From the NCBI GenBank assembly GCA_963921195.1, contig OY992537.1, positions 144,966,275-145,030,274 of the forward strand: 64,000 bases of DNA, read 5' to 3'. Every line of letters starts with the position of its first letter. The stretch's first letter is position 1. Shown here in pieces: positions 1 through 11,703 of this stretch. The notes under the pieces are model-generated. The model saw nothing but the letters and a program-made list of their open reading frames with translations. It was not told the DNA's origin and did not search any database. The translations under genes and the position numbers were made by a program. The stretch is from Pegoplata infirma (taxonomy: Eukaryota; Arthropoda; Insecta; Diptera; Anthomyiidae).

Positions 1-1047
1 ATTATCAATAGATTTTGCTGAAATTTGAAAGTTAAGCCCAGACCTAATGAAATTTGGAAAATTTTATCCATGTTTGGACCTTGGCCTCATACAAACAACC
101 CCTTTAAATTTGAATTAAGTGACTCTAACAATTAATTTAAATTGTGCCGAAGAGGAACTTACGGTGGTGGCGACTCGCCCCATTTGCTTGCAGACGGCGG
201 CGTTTGCTCTCAATCGTCGGCTTATTTAAATTTTTGGTTATGGAGTTGTATTTTTGTAATGACGCAATCAAAATATGTATTTTTGATAAAGTTAAATAAA
301 GAAAATTGGGGTTTATTTTCGTAAAAATTTCAATACAATTTATTGTTTTTACAAAACCAATTTACACAGAATTTTGAACAACGCTATGCGTTGTGATGGA
401 ATGTGATTTCATCTTAGGTGTGAATTAGGTATAAGTTCATGTAGTGTGAACGTGGCCTTACTCTATACAGGATTAATGATTTTTTTGGGATAAGACTAAA
501 AATAATGCATGAACCTTCGTAATGCATGAAAAATAAAAAAAAAAAATATGGCCTATGGGAAGCGGTAGGGAACAACTAGTACATATTTTTCCATTTTTTG
601 TGGCTATGCATTACATGGTAATGCATACTGTTACTCCCTGTAGATTTAGTCGACGATATTCAGTTAAAAGAAGCATATTTCTCTCAAAATTGTTTTATAT
701 GTGTTTTTTTCCAGTAATTAAAGATTTTAAAAAAATATCCAATCGGTCCATGTTTGGACTTTCCTACTTGTATTTGTGTAAAAACTTTTTGGTACATATT
801 TTCTAATTTTTTTTACAACTACGTATTTTTTTAAATGTTTAATGACTGTTGTTTTTTTAAACAATTTTGTTTACTGTCAAAATCCAAATCCGGCGACCGA
901 ATTTGTCTATCACGTCAGGATTTTGAGTAATTCGCGGTTAAAGTGCCGAAAAAGGGCATTTTTGACCCTTTTTATATTTTTTTATTTTTTATATTTTTTT
1001 TATATGCCCAACAAACTGGTAAACATTTTTTTGAGAATTTACAAATA
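1..1047. other. AT-rich stretch, no gene seen
   Basis: No open frame here has a recognisable domain. Short frames at 142-324, 555-806 and 842-1066 have low-complexity translations. A short stretch near 405-435 (ttaggtgtgaattaggtata) resembles the arm of the inner palindrome of the hAT MITEs at 42099 and 54084, so part of this segment is probably repeat-derived. Confidence 0.5.
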
Positions 1048-1621
1048 CACTCAGAAAATTATGTAAGTTACTACATGTTAGTTGTTTGTATATTTTACAG
1101 TAGTAAGTTGTTTTTAACTACAAAGTCAGTTATTTTTGTATGAAAAATATCAAACAACTATTTCTGTTAGTTATTTTGAGTTGTTTTTTTGAATAACTAA
1201 CAAAAAAGTACTGTAATGTAGTAACAGTTATTTAAAGTAGTTAATTTTATTTTTTTATCTCTGAAAAATTTTCGAAGTTTTTTCCAAAAAAAATAAATAA
1301 ATTTTCGCTTTTTTTTTTTTATTTTCACAACTTTTTTTAAAAAAAAAAAACTTTTGAAAAAATTTGGTCTTCAATTTTTTTTCTGAAAAATTTTTTGAAA
1401 AAAAAATTATATATTGTTTATTTTATTTTTACTACATATTAGTTGTTTTGACTACAAATGTTAGTAATTTTTACTACATAAGTCAGTTATTTTTTGTCAG
1501 TTAAAATAACTAACATTGTTAGTTGATTTAACTGAAAAAGTAGTTGACCCCAAAACAACTTAAAAAGTAGTTATTTTAACTGACATTTTCAGTTGATTTT
1601 ACTAACATAATTTTTTGAGTG
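1048..1621. mobile_element. TA-inserting MITE, CACTCA family
   Basis: Starts CACTCAGAAAATTATGTAAG and ends TAATTTTTTGAGTG, flanked by TA on both sides (1046-1047 and 1622-1623). The interior is rich in short motifs of the type GTAGTTNTTTT and AACTAAC on both strands. The same terminal pattern and motif style recur in elements at 19051, 33731 and 35102. It has no coding capacity. TIR and a 2-bp TA duplication suggest a Tc1/mariner-like or related non-autonomous element; the superfamily is an inference. Confidence 0.7.
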
Positions 1622-1623
1622 TA

Positions 1624-3102
1624 AGGACTTTTGGCCGGAAATCGATATGTCTGGCCCTCTGTGCATTCCATTAAAGCAGTTCTGTGGCTTGATAATTGAA
1701 TGTAATAAAAAAAGTTTGTTTAAAATTTAATGTTAACCATTATCTTAATATTACTTGAGTAATATGAATGTAATATTATTTTTACTTTTGATTGTATCAG
1801 CTAATTTATTGAATTTATAATAAAAACAAATATTTTTATTTTTTTTTTTTTGCTTTTTATCCTTTTTACCTTAAAAAGCACATTTTCAATTTTTTTTTTA
1901 ATATTCTCTCTTTTCTTGGCGCTGATTTTTGTTTGGTAAATTTTTACCCTTTTCCTACGATTTTTGCGTTTTTTTTTTCATATTGATAATGGCAACACTG
2001 TTTTTATTAGCGATCATTTGCTCCTTCACAATTCAGCAGCAAGCAGCAGACAGCAAAAATTAAGAGTAGACTATTTAATTATAATTTCACTAAAATGCCA
2101 TATTTTTTATTTCTTAACATTGCAAAAGCACACATCAAGTTCCAAATACAATAAGTACACCTTTTATAAATTTATAATTTATAATTAAACAGGTACTTTA
2201 TATTTTTTGCCGTCTGCTGCTTGCTGCTGCAGTGTGTGCGAACACTACGTTTGCTCGCATTAACTGCAGTGCTACCAACTGTTTTTTCTGTTTGTTTAGT
2301 GCGAAAAAGAATTAGAAAAAGTAACAACGCGATACCCAGTCATGGAGTGTTTATAAAAAAAATATATGTTACATTTATTTAATTAAATTGTGTTAAAGTA
2401 ATTATATATAAATGTTTTTTATTTAAATGTGTTTATAATAAAATTAATATGCATTAATAATAAAACTACGACAGTTTTTTTTTAAATCGTTTCTTATTTC
2501 AATGATTGTGTAAGAAAAAAATTCAAGCTGAAGAAGAATATGGATACACACACGAATACAAAAAAAAAATGTAGGTATAAAAAAGCGCCCTCTGTAGTAA
2601 AATGTTTGTACATACATTTGAACATGTATTGAGAATATATTATTTCTTTCTTATATTTTTAGCAATCGTTTACGTGGTACAATGAACGCTACATTTTTTT
2701 AAACAGCTTAAGAAGACATGTAATTAAGTATATCTTATAACCGAAGTGAAATAATAAAATAAAAAACCGAAGTGAAATAAAATCATTTATATATAATATT
2801 TTTCTGACTTTTATTTATTAAAATTGATTTAGGTAGTAATTTTAATCACTAAAATTAATAATTTTATTTACTAAAATTAGTAGTTTTATTTACTAAATAG
2901 GACAAAAATTTTAAATATTTATGATTTTTTTAGTAGTAAATTGCAGTAATATTTACTGTTTTGTTAGTATTTCTCATGTACTAGATATTAGTAACAAATT
3001 TTAGTAATGATTAGCAACGCCTGCACTAGATCATTTTGGACTAAAACATTAGTACTCGTAGCTAAATTTTTAGTATTAAATACCCACGTTTTTTTTTGAG
3101 TG
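1624..3102. other. Non-coding repeats, including a CACTCA-type right end
   Basis: No gene is visible. The stretch near 2800-3100 repeats ACTAAAATTAGTAATTTTA-like words and ends TTTTTTTTTGAGTG followed by TA at 3103, which matches the right terminus of the CACTCA elements. I did not find its left terminus, so the element is truncated or interrupted. Confidence 0.45.
2034..2232. repeat. Foldback with CAGCAGCAAGCAGCAG arms
   Basis: The segment starting near 2034 (cagcagcaagcagcagacag) is repeated in inverted orientation at about 2205-2232 (gtctgctgcttgctgctg). The arms are about 27 bases and the loop about 140. It is probably a small MITE. I could not define a target duplication. Confidence 0.5.
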
Positions 3103-3722
3103 TAGTTGGCAACCGTAGTGTGCAATCTGTGATATTCAAACGTTAGCTTTACAATTTGTAAGGAGCATTAAATAGATAATTGGCCCGGCTTAGAGGGTAG
3201 AGACCATTAGGGCGTGGGTCGATGCCACACGTTAAGGTCCGGATCGCAGTAAACTCGTTGTTTTTTTTTTTCGCACTCGCTCCATACTGCGCGCAATATC
3301 GACGACTGCGAGTTTGTAACGAGGCCGGTGATCTGTTAGGCCCTGTAATTAGTTACTCATCATATAAGGGTTAATATTGGTATAAAGTATTGTTAGATGT
3401 ATGATGAGATTATGGTTTGAATGCAAGGGAGAGAATATTGCTTCGTTCGTCATGCACAGTGGTCGTTAGAAAGAAGTTGTATAGATCAAAGGTTTTTTCT
3501 TGTGCGGGATAAAACAATAATTTATTTTATTTCTTTTATGCAAAATATATTAGAATTCAAATATATGTACATATGTATATATAGGAAAAATTAAAATTAA
3601 CATACAAATTCGGTACATTCTCTGATTCGATATAAAAAAACCCTTCTATTGTTTCCGGTGTCAATATATATTGCCGATCGAAAAATAATTAAGTGTTGGA
3701 GGTCCCGTCCTGACAAGGAGAC
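3103..3722. other. Intergenic stretch, no gene seen
   Basis: No conserved frame. At 3181-3260 there is a GC-richer patch with loose similarity to tRNA-derived promoter boxes, which I do not call. The rest is AT-rich. Confidence 0.5.
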
Positions 3723-3730
3723 TTGTGTAT

Positions 3731-4334
3731 CAGTGTTGGTATTTCAGAATTTTCAATTAGTGCCAAGTTGAAGGATAAAAAGGGCCAAAATGGGTTGAAA
3801 AGGGCCAAAAAATCAATAATTTTCTTATTAAATATCACGCAACTTATTCCTTTTTTTTAATGGCCAGTTTTGGCAGTAAAATTGTTCCTGCGGGAAAGGT
3901 GACCAGTTTAGGACCGGTTCTAGAGTGGTACATTTGTATGAAAGGAACCTTTCACTTTACCCCGCAACCGGTTCTACTTAACGTTCCAGAATCAATGATT
4001 TTTGTTTGAAATTGTCCCGAAAGCAATCGTTTTTTAGAGCAAATAGTTTTTTTGAAAAATAATTTTACATAGAAAATTTTGTTGTGATTACCGTAGAATA
4101 TATTCAAGAATCTATTGAACCAGGAATTTGTTCCAAAAAATTTTCCTGGGAAAAGGAGAAAAAATAATACTTTTTGCCTTTTGTGTAATAATTAAATTTA
4201 AGTAAAAATATTTTTTTTTTAAATTTTGACAATATTTGCAGAGAATGAAAAAGGGCCAAAACTGTTTTTTGTGGTGCCACAGACCATTCAATAGTGCCAA
4301 AAATGGCACTATTGTGCCACATTTCCCAACCGTG
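3731..4334. mobile_element. hAT-like MITE, TSD TTGTGTAT
   Basis: The element begins CAGTGTTGGTATTTC and ends TTTCCCAACCGTG, an imperfect terminal inverted repeat. It is flanked by the 8-bp duplication TTGTGTAT (3723-3730 and 4335-4342). Subterminal copies of AAGGGCCAAAA occur near both ends (3779, 3800, 4250) and GTGCCAAA-like words near the right end. An 8-bp TSD plus a CAGTG-type end is characteristic of the hAT superfamily. There is no transposase, so it is non-autonomous. Confidence 0.8.
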
Positions 4335-4342
4335 TTGTGTAT

Positions 4343-5180
4343 GGTCTTAGGAGAGATTTTTTTTTATTTTCTGTCGTCTGCCAACAAATTATATTTGCCG
4401 GGGAAATTGATAGAGCAACAGCAGCACAACCTAAATCAAACAGACAGCCAGGCATCAAACATTGTTTTTTTTTTATTGGACAATACATCAAGATAAGTAA
4501 AGTGTTACCGCTAAAACAAAAAAATAAAATTCAAATACACTACAAGAAATCAAAGGCCGAAAAGATAAATTTTAAATTCAGTCACTTCAGTTTTTTTTTT
4601 ATTACATAACACTTTTTTTTTTATTTTAATTTAATTTTTAAAAGTTAATTTCTTTTTCTCTTTCATTATTTTTATTATAAATCCTACGTTCCATATTTTT
4701 TTTATATTATTATTTTTATTTTTTTTTATTATTATTATTTTTATTTTTTTTATTATTATTATTTTTTTTTCTAATTACCTTTAAATAATCGGTTTTACAT
4801 TTTTTTATTTAAATCCTTATTACGTTGTTTTTTTATTGAACTTTAAAGAAAGGAACAGAAAAAAACCCCTTAAAACTTATTTTTATTTATGCCAAATTTT
4901 TTTTTCGGTGTTAAAGTACGTAAAAACAAAAAAATAGTGTGCATTAGTGAAAAAAAAAAAGAAAAGAGAGTAAAAAATTAACCACACAAAAATAAAAACA
5001 TACATATTAATTACAATTAGCTAAAGTTAAGCCTCATAACTAACCTGCACTTAACTCTTCCCCCTCCCAGAACACTTCTTTTGTTATTTTTTTATTTACA
5101 GCTTTTGGGTTCTGTATGCTGGCGCCAACATCAGAGAGGCCAGAAGGGTAAGTGAATGTTTTATGAATTCGCAATAAGGG
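4343..5180. other. Low-complexity A/T stretch, no gene
   Basis: Dominated by homopolymeric T and TTATTATT-type simple sequence, especially 4600-4800, then A-rich sequence. Open frames at 4236-4609 translate into low-complexity sequence and partly overlap the neighbouring hAT element. I see nothing functional. Confidence 0.5.
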
Positions 5181-5188
5181 ATCAATAT

Positions 5189-6192
5189 CAGGGATGTTAA
5201 ATGGGGTTTTCAATTTTGTACCAACCTTCACAAAAAATTGTACTTTTTGGATCTTCACGGTACCATTTTTTTTTTATTAAGTCTTAATTAAAAACTTGAA
5301 AGTGTTAAATTCGGTTGTGCCGAATCTTTTATACCCTCCAACATGCAAACAAATATAAAATAATAACATTTTGTCAAGGACGTTTTTGAACAATTTCTTA
5401 AAATCTGGTTTGCGGAAAAATGTCTCAGTGTCCGAAACTTTTTCTATAGGAATAACTCTCACAACTCTAGAATTTTTCGAAAGAAAGTATGTTCCTGATT
5501 GTGAGTGTATGAATATGAAAAATGTGTGAACACGAAAAATTCATCAAGATCTAAAATTTCTCGACTATCTTACTTTTTCTTATGAAAAAGTTAAGTTTTT
5601 GTCTATGGGTAGTTGATTGAGACTTCTGTGAAAAATTCTGAGACTTTTTCTTTAATAAAAGTGAGTAAGAATTTCATCAAGTGAACAGTTCATGCAAATA
5701 ACGACGAATAAGCAACTTTTTTCGAAAACACATTTTTTGCACAAATAGGTTTTTAAGCAGAGCTCTACAATCCTCTGGTAAAATTTAAATTTTTTTTGTC
5801 TAAAAAATGGCTTTAAAAGTGCAATTCATTCAAGCAAAATTTGAAGTCCAATTTTTGGCAAGTTCTCTTTCGAAAACCTTACAAAATTTTTGTATATGGG
5901 TAGAAGTGAGTTAAATCTAAAAGCTAATGCAAAAAAATTGGCAAAAATATTAGCTTTTAATTGTGGCCTGTAATATTCTACAAATGTCCTTATTCGCATG
6001 AACTGTTCAAGTGTCAAATTCTAAGGTCTTTTCTATAAAAACAAGTTTTTAACATCTGGAAATTTTTCTAAAAAAAAGTTTCACAGTTTAGACTTTTTAA
6101 AATGTACCAAATGAGTCGCGGTAGTACCATGGTACTTTTGAAGGTCAAAATGTACCAAAAAAAGTACAATTGTACCAACTTTAACATCCCTG
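5189..6192. mobile_element. hAT-like element, TSD ATCAATAT
   Basis: Ends are CAGGGATGTTAAA and TTTAACATCCCTG, a perfect 13-bp inverted repeat. The 8-bp direct repeat ATCAATAT flanks it (5181-5188 and 6193-6200). Subterminal regions are dense in TGTACCAA/GTACAATT words, likely transposase-binding repeats. The interior has no transposase-like frame. A segment at about 5300-5340 (TTCGGTTGTGCCGAATC) is itself a small palindrome. Confidence 0.85.
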
Positions 6193-6200
6193 ATCAATAT

Positions 6201-6490
6201 AGCAATAGTGTGTTTGATTTGCAGAACTAGAGCTTAAGAGCAGGTTTTAAAGAGTGGAACTAGAGCAAAGAGTGAATAAAACTCTCTTACTTTATTGAAA
6301 AATAAGGGAAATTGGAGACACGCAGTCCTAAACATTTTTATTATTTTTTTTTTTTTGTTCAGTATTTGTAACTTAGTTTGGTGGATCATTTTTTTTTTTC
6401 TAACCGCAAAAATGATATCGGGTTTAAGTTTATAAATTTTTTTGATACACTTTTTCATTGAACCACCACCAATACTTAGGAAAAAAAGTC
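6201..6490. other. Short gap, no gene
   Basis: AT-rich sequence between a hAT-like and a Harbinger-like element, with several T-runs and no supported coding frame. Confidence 0.4.
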
Positions 6491-6493
6491 TTA

Positions 6494-6829
6494 AGCTGCC
6501 CATTCACTTGCAATAAAATTGCTCAACTTAAAAAAAAAATATTTTACAATATTATTGTCGTTTTACCCTACACAGCAAATAAAATTGCTCAATACTTAAA
6601 CCCAATATATTGTACAAGATATAAACATAAACATAACATAATAAAAGCTGTACAATATAGACAACACACTGATAAAATATATTGCAGTATTCTTGTTTGT
6701 ACAATAAATATCAAAAGTGTTTTGATATTCTCCAATATATTGCACAACCGTAAATATTACATACACACAAGCGATATTATTGTACAATTTGAAAAGTTGA
6801 ACAATAATATTGCAAGTGAATGGGCAGCT
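6494..6829. mobile_element. PIF/Harbinger-like MITE, TSD TTA
   Basis: A long terminal inverted repeat begins AGCTGCCCATTCACTTGCAA and ends with its complement (6800-6829). The 3-bp duplication TTA lies at 6491-6493 and 6830-6832. The 3-bp TWA target duplication is the hallmark of PIF/Harbinger. The interior is rich in CAATAT/GTACAAT words, as in the palindromic Harbinger-like family at 11398, 21458 and 36142. A 132-codon frame across it is low-complexity and not credible. Confidence 0.8.
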
Positions 6830-6832
6830 TTA

Positions 6833-7596
6833 TGCCTAAGGGTGGACAAAATTTAAATTAAGACAAAATCAGTGGCATATTCTAAGGTTTTTTTTTTTTT
6901 TTTTTCTTTTACTTACGGTTATTTTATTTTATAATATGGTAAAGTAGGTGTTAGTTTTTACGGATTTAGTTCTATGAATGTTGTTAAAAATAAAAATGAA
7001 TTGAATTGTTTTTTTTTAAGTTTGTAAAATCAAACATGAACTGTTAATTTTTTTTAAAAAAGGTTGGTATGTAGGGGGTTTGCTGCTAAGTAAGTATGAG
7101 GGGGGAGGGGTGATCATTGTGGTATCAGGACCATTAGACTAACTGGACTGTTTTCTGTATCAAGGGAGTCACAGCGTATATAGGCCTTGGCGGTGATTCA
7201 TGGCTGTGTAGTAAAAATTGGACACAGACGGGGAGGGACGCCTAGACTTTGGACGGGCTTCTATTTTCTTTTCATACTTATAATGGCACGTATTCTTATT
7301 TATCTATCTCTCATATTATTGTTTCTATTCTCAATCTTTTTCTGTTTGGATTCTGGGCAAGTAAAGTGTGTTTCCCACACCCGTATGCCGACGAGCTGCC
7401 GAGCACAAAAGTCGTGCCGAAACCGCTTTACATGCCGAACCAGAGACATAACAATATACTTAGGAATAAAGCAAATATTAAACGAGTTTACTTAAAACTT
7501 ATTTTGAATAAATTTATTTTCGTAATGCAATAGGAAATAAGTGTTGCGAATGTTTTGTTTTTGCAGTTATTATGTATTTTTATATTTTTGACTATA
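6833..7596. other. Non-coding, possible solo-LTR-like segment
   Basis: Mostly AT-rich, with a GC-richer patch at about 7130-7450. Clustered AATAAA-type words occur near 7460-7520. The composition change and the clustered polyadenylation-like words would fit a degraded solo LTR, but I could not define ends or a target duplication. The 102- and 94-codon frames here have no recognised domain. Confidence 0.3.
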
Positions 7597-9240
7597 TTTA
7601 AAAAAAGGATATATTAACAGCTTTTTTGTTACCGCAAGCAACTTAACGAAATTTAGCACACTTATTAACGCCATTTGATCTAATCTATATTAAAAATTTG
7701 ATAGCAATTGAAACATTTTTAAATAGTTACAGCGATTTCAAGAAAAAGGATATATGGCAGCCACGCGAGTCCTTGCTCAGATTAAAATACAAATGTTGTA
7801 CGTCAATAGTTATATAAATTTCTAAGACAATAACTAAGTTTAGTAATTTTATAGCAAGTTTTTTGGCTAAAACTCCACTTTTAAGTTTCAGGATATACGA
7901 CACGTACAAATGTCCTTCGACCGATTTGCTCAAAATTTTTATTTTTTTTCTACTAATTAATTTTGTGCTTGTGTACCAAATTTGGAAAATCGTTGACAAC
8001 TCTTTCTATTTTATTTTTGTAAATAAACTATATTAACACTTTATTGCAGTTTTTAAAAAGGATATGTAAATAACTTTTGTTTTACAGCACCGATTTCAGC
8101 GAAATTTGGCACACACATTGACAGCACTTATTCAAATTTTTACAAAAAATTTCAAGGGTATCGAGTAATTTTTGAGCGATTTACAATATTTTTAAGAAAA
8201 AGGATATATGGCAGCCACACGAGTCCTTGCTTCAATCTAGAAAAAAATTTACACATAAAATACTATATTAAAACTGGTAACAATGACAAAATTTGAGAAT
8301 TTTGTGACCATTTTTGTAGTTTTAATCACATATTTAAATTTCAGGATATATGGGGGGTACACTCATAGAAATATCTTAGTAGAAAAATTAGTAAACCCAT
8401 TGTAGATCAAGTTTTACAGAATTCAACAAGAATTAATGTTGATATTACAAAATTCAATAGTTGAAAAACACATAGTTGGAAAAAATTGTATAAAATATAA
8501 GAACTTGAAATATGCAACACTGTTTTTGTTGAGCGCCATTTGTAAATTTTGTTGTCTTGTGCAGAAGGGATGTTTCTCATAAAATTGTTTTCTATTACAA
8601 AATAAAAAGAAAATATTTGGTGAGTAATTAAATATATTTGTTATTTAATGCATTAATAAAGCATCTTTTTTTTATTTTTTTAGCAAATTCCGATCTGGTA
8701 TCTTTCTAAGAACCCCAGAAGCTAATTTCGTAAATTGATTGCCGATAGCAAAACGACAGCAAAATACATCACAGTCCAAGAAAAAGAAAACAAAAAAATA
8801 TCACCTAAAAAAAAATAAGTTTGTGTAAAAATCATGAGTTAATGAAAACCATGAAAAAAAATATTGTGAAAAATATTTAATAATATAAAAGAACATTTAC
8901 AAATAACAACAAGCTTTTTTTATTAATAAAATTTTTTATATTAACAAAAATATGAGTTGAATTTACATAAAATACGAGTTGATTTACAAAAAAACGAGTT
9001 GATCAGCTTTTACAAAAACTGACAACAATTTATGTTGAAATCAACATGAATATTTGTAGGGTCAAAATCAACAATGATTTCTGTTGAATTTACTACGATT
9101 TTCTTTGGGAATACAATGATTTTTGGTTGAGTGTAGGCGTGTCCTTGCTCCGATTTTTCCAAAAACTCGTTTTTTTCTTGATTAGATAATTTAATGCTTG
9201 TGTACCAAATTTCAGAAATCTGCGACCAATATTCTATTGT
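7597..9240. repeat. Diverged tandem duplication, unit about 457 bp
   Basis: Several landmarks recur at a spacing of about 457 bp: AAAAGGATAT at 7602 and 8056, AAGGATATATGGCAGCCAC at about 7746 and 8203, TCAGGATATA at about 7888 and 8341, and GCTTGTGTACCAAATTT at about 7967 and 9193 (the last interval is lengthened by the element at 8360-9133). There are therefore two head-to-tail copies of a non-coding unit, the second split by a later insertion. The family is not recognised. Confidence 0.7.
8360..9133. mobile_element. TA-inserting MITE, second CACTCA family
   Basis: Begins CACTCATAGAAATATCTTAG and ends TGATTTTTGGTTGAGTG, flanked by TA (8358-8359 and 9134-9135). A close relative in opposite orientation sits at 20463-21277. 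The sequence outside both ends joins into one unit of the 7597-9240 tandem repeat, so it inserted after that duplication. No transposase is visible. Confidence 0.75.
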
Positions 9241-9531
9241 TGCCCACTCGATACACGCAAAAAATAAAAAGGGTGAATTTAAACAAAATTACGGTATAAA
9301 ATACCTAAGGAAAGTGTGTACCATACCACTACACAAGTTAAAAGCATAAAATACTCAATTCCCTTAGGAAAACGTTTATGAAAAAAACAAGGAATATGTA
9401 AGCAAAAAACCTTAGGTAATATTGCCGTTTACAGAAACCGAAAATTAAGCAAAAAATACAAACAAATTACCCAAATGATTTAATTCAAATCCCTATTAAT
9501 ATTATAAATCTGATTGTTGGTTTGTCTGTCT

Positions 9532-11340
9532 TTCTGTCTGTCTGTTCCGCAATAAGTACAGAACGGCTTAACCGATTTTCATTAAATTTTCACCACAGAT
9601 AGTACTAACCGAGGCGGGAACTATAGGCCATAAGCGACCGCGATCGGACAAAGGGGCGTAAATCCCTATTAATATTATAAATCTGATTGTTGGTGTGTCT
9701 GTCTGTCTGTCTTTCTGTCTGTCTGTCTGTTCCGCAATAAGTACAGAACGGCTTAACCGATTTTCTTGAAATTTTCACCACAGATAGTACTAACCGAGGC
9801 GGGAACTATAGGCCATAAGCTACCGCGATCGGACAAAGGGTCGTAAAATGCCACGCCCCTTTGTACCATGCTAAAGCTATATCTGCCTGTATGACAATAA
9901 CGGAAAAACGGCTGAACCGATTTTCATGAAATTTTCACCACAGACAGTACTAACCGAGGCGGGAACTATAGGTCATAAGCGATCGCGATCGGAAAAAGAG
10001 GCGTGAAATGCCACGCCCCTTTGTACCATTCTAAAGCTATATCTGCCTGTCCGGCAATAACGGAAAAACGGCTGAAACGATTTTCATAAAATTTTCACCA
10101 CAGATATTATTAACCGAGGCGGGAACTAAAGGCCATAAGCGACCGCGATCGGACAAAGGGTCGTAAATTTGCCTGTCCGGCAATAACGGAAAAACGGCTG
10201 AACCGATTTTCATGAAATTTTCACCACAGATAGTACTAACCGAGGCGGGAACTATAAATCATAAGCGACAGCAATCGGAAAAAGGGGCGTAAAATGCCAC
10301 GCCCCTTTGTACCATTCTAAAGCTATATCTGTCTGTCCGTCAATAACGGAAAAACGGCTGAACCGATTTTCATGAAATTTTCACCACAGATAGTACTAAC
10401 CGAGGCGAAAACTATGAGCCACAATAGAGGGCGATCAAAAAAAGGGGCGTAAAATACCACGCCCCTTTTTGTTACACTGAAAGCTAATTCAGCTTTTTAT
10501 GCAATTTCGCTTAAACAGCTGAACTGATTTTCATCATGAAATTTTCACCAGATAGTATTAACCGAAGCGAAAAGAATAATCCAAAATAGAGGACGATCGA
10601 TGAAAAGGGGCGTATAATGCCACGCCCCTTTGTATTACATTGAAAGTTATTTCTTTCAGTTTCGAAATCACGCATAAACGGCTAAACCGATTTTAATGAA
10701 GTTTTTACCAAAGATAGTACTAACCGAGCCGAAAACTAGAAATTATAATAGAAATAATGTCACGCCCCTTTTTACTATACTGAAAGTTTTTTCTGCATAT
10801 TCCGTAATCATGCTTAAAAAAAAATAAAATAGATAATAAATAAATAATAACATATATAAAAAACAGTTTTCATTAACAAGACAAACCGACATTTAAAATC
10901 CTACTGATGATGACACTAACTGGGGTGTTTGAAACCGGTATAGGAAATACCAGAAATGTCTATAATTTTTAGAAATTCAATATTTCTTCTGAATTTTTTC
11001 AACTTGAACCCTTATAGAACGCCCCTTTTTATTTATTTGAACGCTATTTCTGTCTGTTCCGTAATAAGGCATAAACTGCTAAACCGATTAGAATGAAATT
11101 TTTACCACAGATAGTAAGAACTTACCGAGGCTGGAACTATAGATTAAAATAGTAGAGCGCGTTCGGACAAAGAGGCGTAAGTTGACACGCGCCTTTGTAC
11201 TATACTGAAAGTGTTTCTGACTGTTCCTTAATAACGCTTAAACGACTAAACCGATTTTAACAAACTTTTTTCAATAGATAGTACTAACAGAGGCGGGCAC
11301 TTTAGTATGTATCAACTGCCACGCCTACTGGAAGTTCATT
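9532..11340 (+). repeat. Tandem array of about 160-bp units in the Helitron
   Basis: Each unit carries recognisable blocks: CCGATTTTCATGAAATTTTC, CACCACAGATAGTACTAACC, GAGGCGGGAACTATAG, GCGATCGGACAAAGGGGCGT and ATGCCACGCCCCTTTGTA. About ten units are visible. The 5' units are close to each other and those after 10480 are increasingly diverged, so the array probably homogenised or grew at its left end. Internal tandem units are common in non-autonomous Helitron derivatives of insects. Confidence 0.85.
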
Positions 11341-11397
11341 CTGCCTTGCCGCAATCACGTTTTAAACGGTTATTTTAATTTTCACCACAGTTAGTTA

Positions 11398-11549
11398 AGG
11401 TACCTACATACGACGCAATATTATGTACAATATTCAATTATATTGATGGTGTGTGGGTAAGATTGACCATTGTACAATCGTCAATATTACCCACACACGA
11501 TCAATATAATTGCATATTGTGCATTATATTGCGTCGTCTGTACGCACCT
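11398..11549. mobile_element. Palindromic Harbinger-like MITE (family C), TSD TTA
   Basis: A near-perfect 152-bp palindrome. It starts AGGTACCTACATACGACGCA and ends GTCTGTACGCACCT, with TTA at 11395-11397 and 11550-11552. Further copies are at 21458-26751 (split by an LTR element) and 36142-36284. The whole element is essentially two inverted arms meeting near ATTGTACAAT. It inserted into the Helitron body. Confidence 0.85.
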
Positions 11550-11703
11550 TTAGTACTTATTTAGGCGGAAACTATAGACACGACCAGACAAAGGCGTGAA
11601 TTGCCACGTCCCTTTGCAATACATTGAAATTTATTTCTGCCCGATCCGTACACACGCGTTAACGGTGAAACCAGTTTTAATTAAATTTTCACCACAGATG
11701 GTA

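Noticed and set aside
3181..3260. Possible tRNA-derived sequence
   Set aside because: GCTTAGAGGGTAGAG and GGTCCGGATC resemble promoter boxes only loosely and no cloverleaf can be drawn.
4600..4800. Poly(T)/TTATT stretch as a LINE tail
   Set aside because: Pattern is a diffuse simple repeat without an adjacent element body or target duplication.
6458..6856. 132-codon frame
   Set aside because: It spans the Harbinger-like MITE end to end, so it is an accidental frame in inverted-repeat DNA.
7187..7533. Overlapping frames of 102 and 94 codons
   Set aside because: No domain, no homology that I recognise, and position in a patch that looks more like a degraded LTR.
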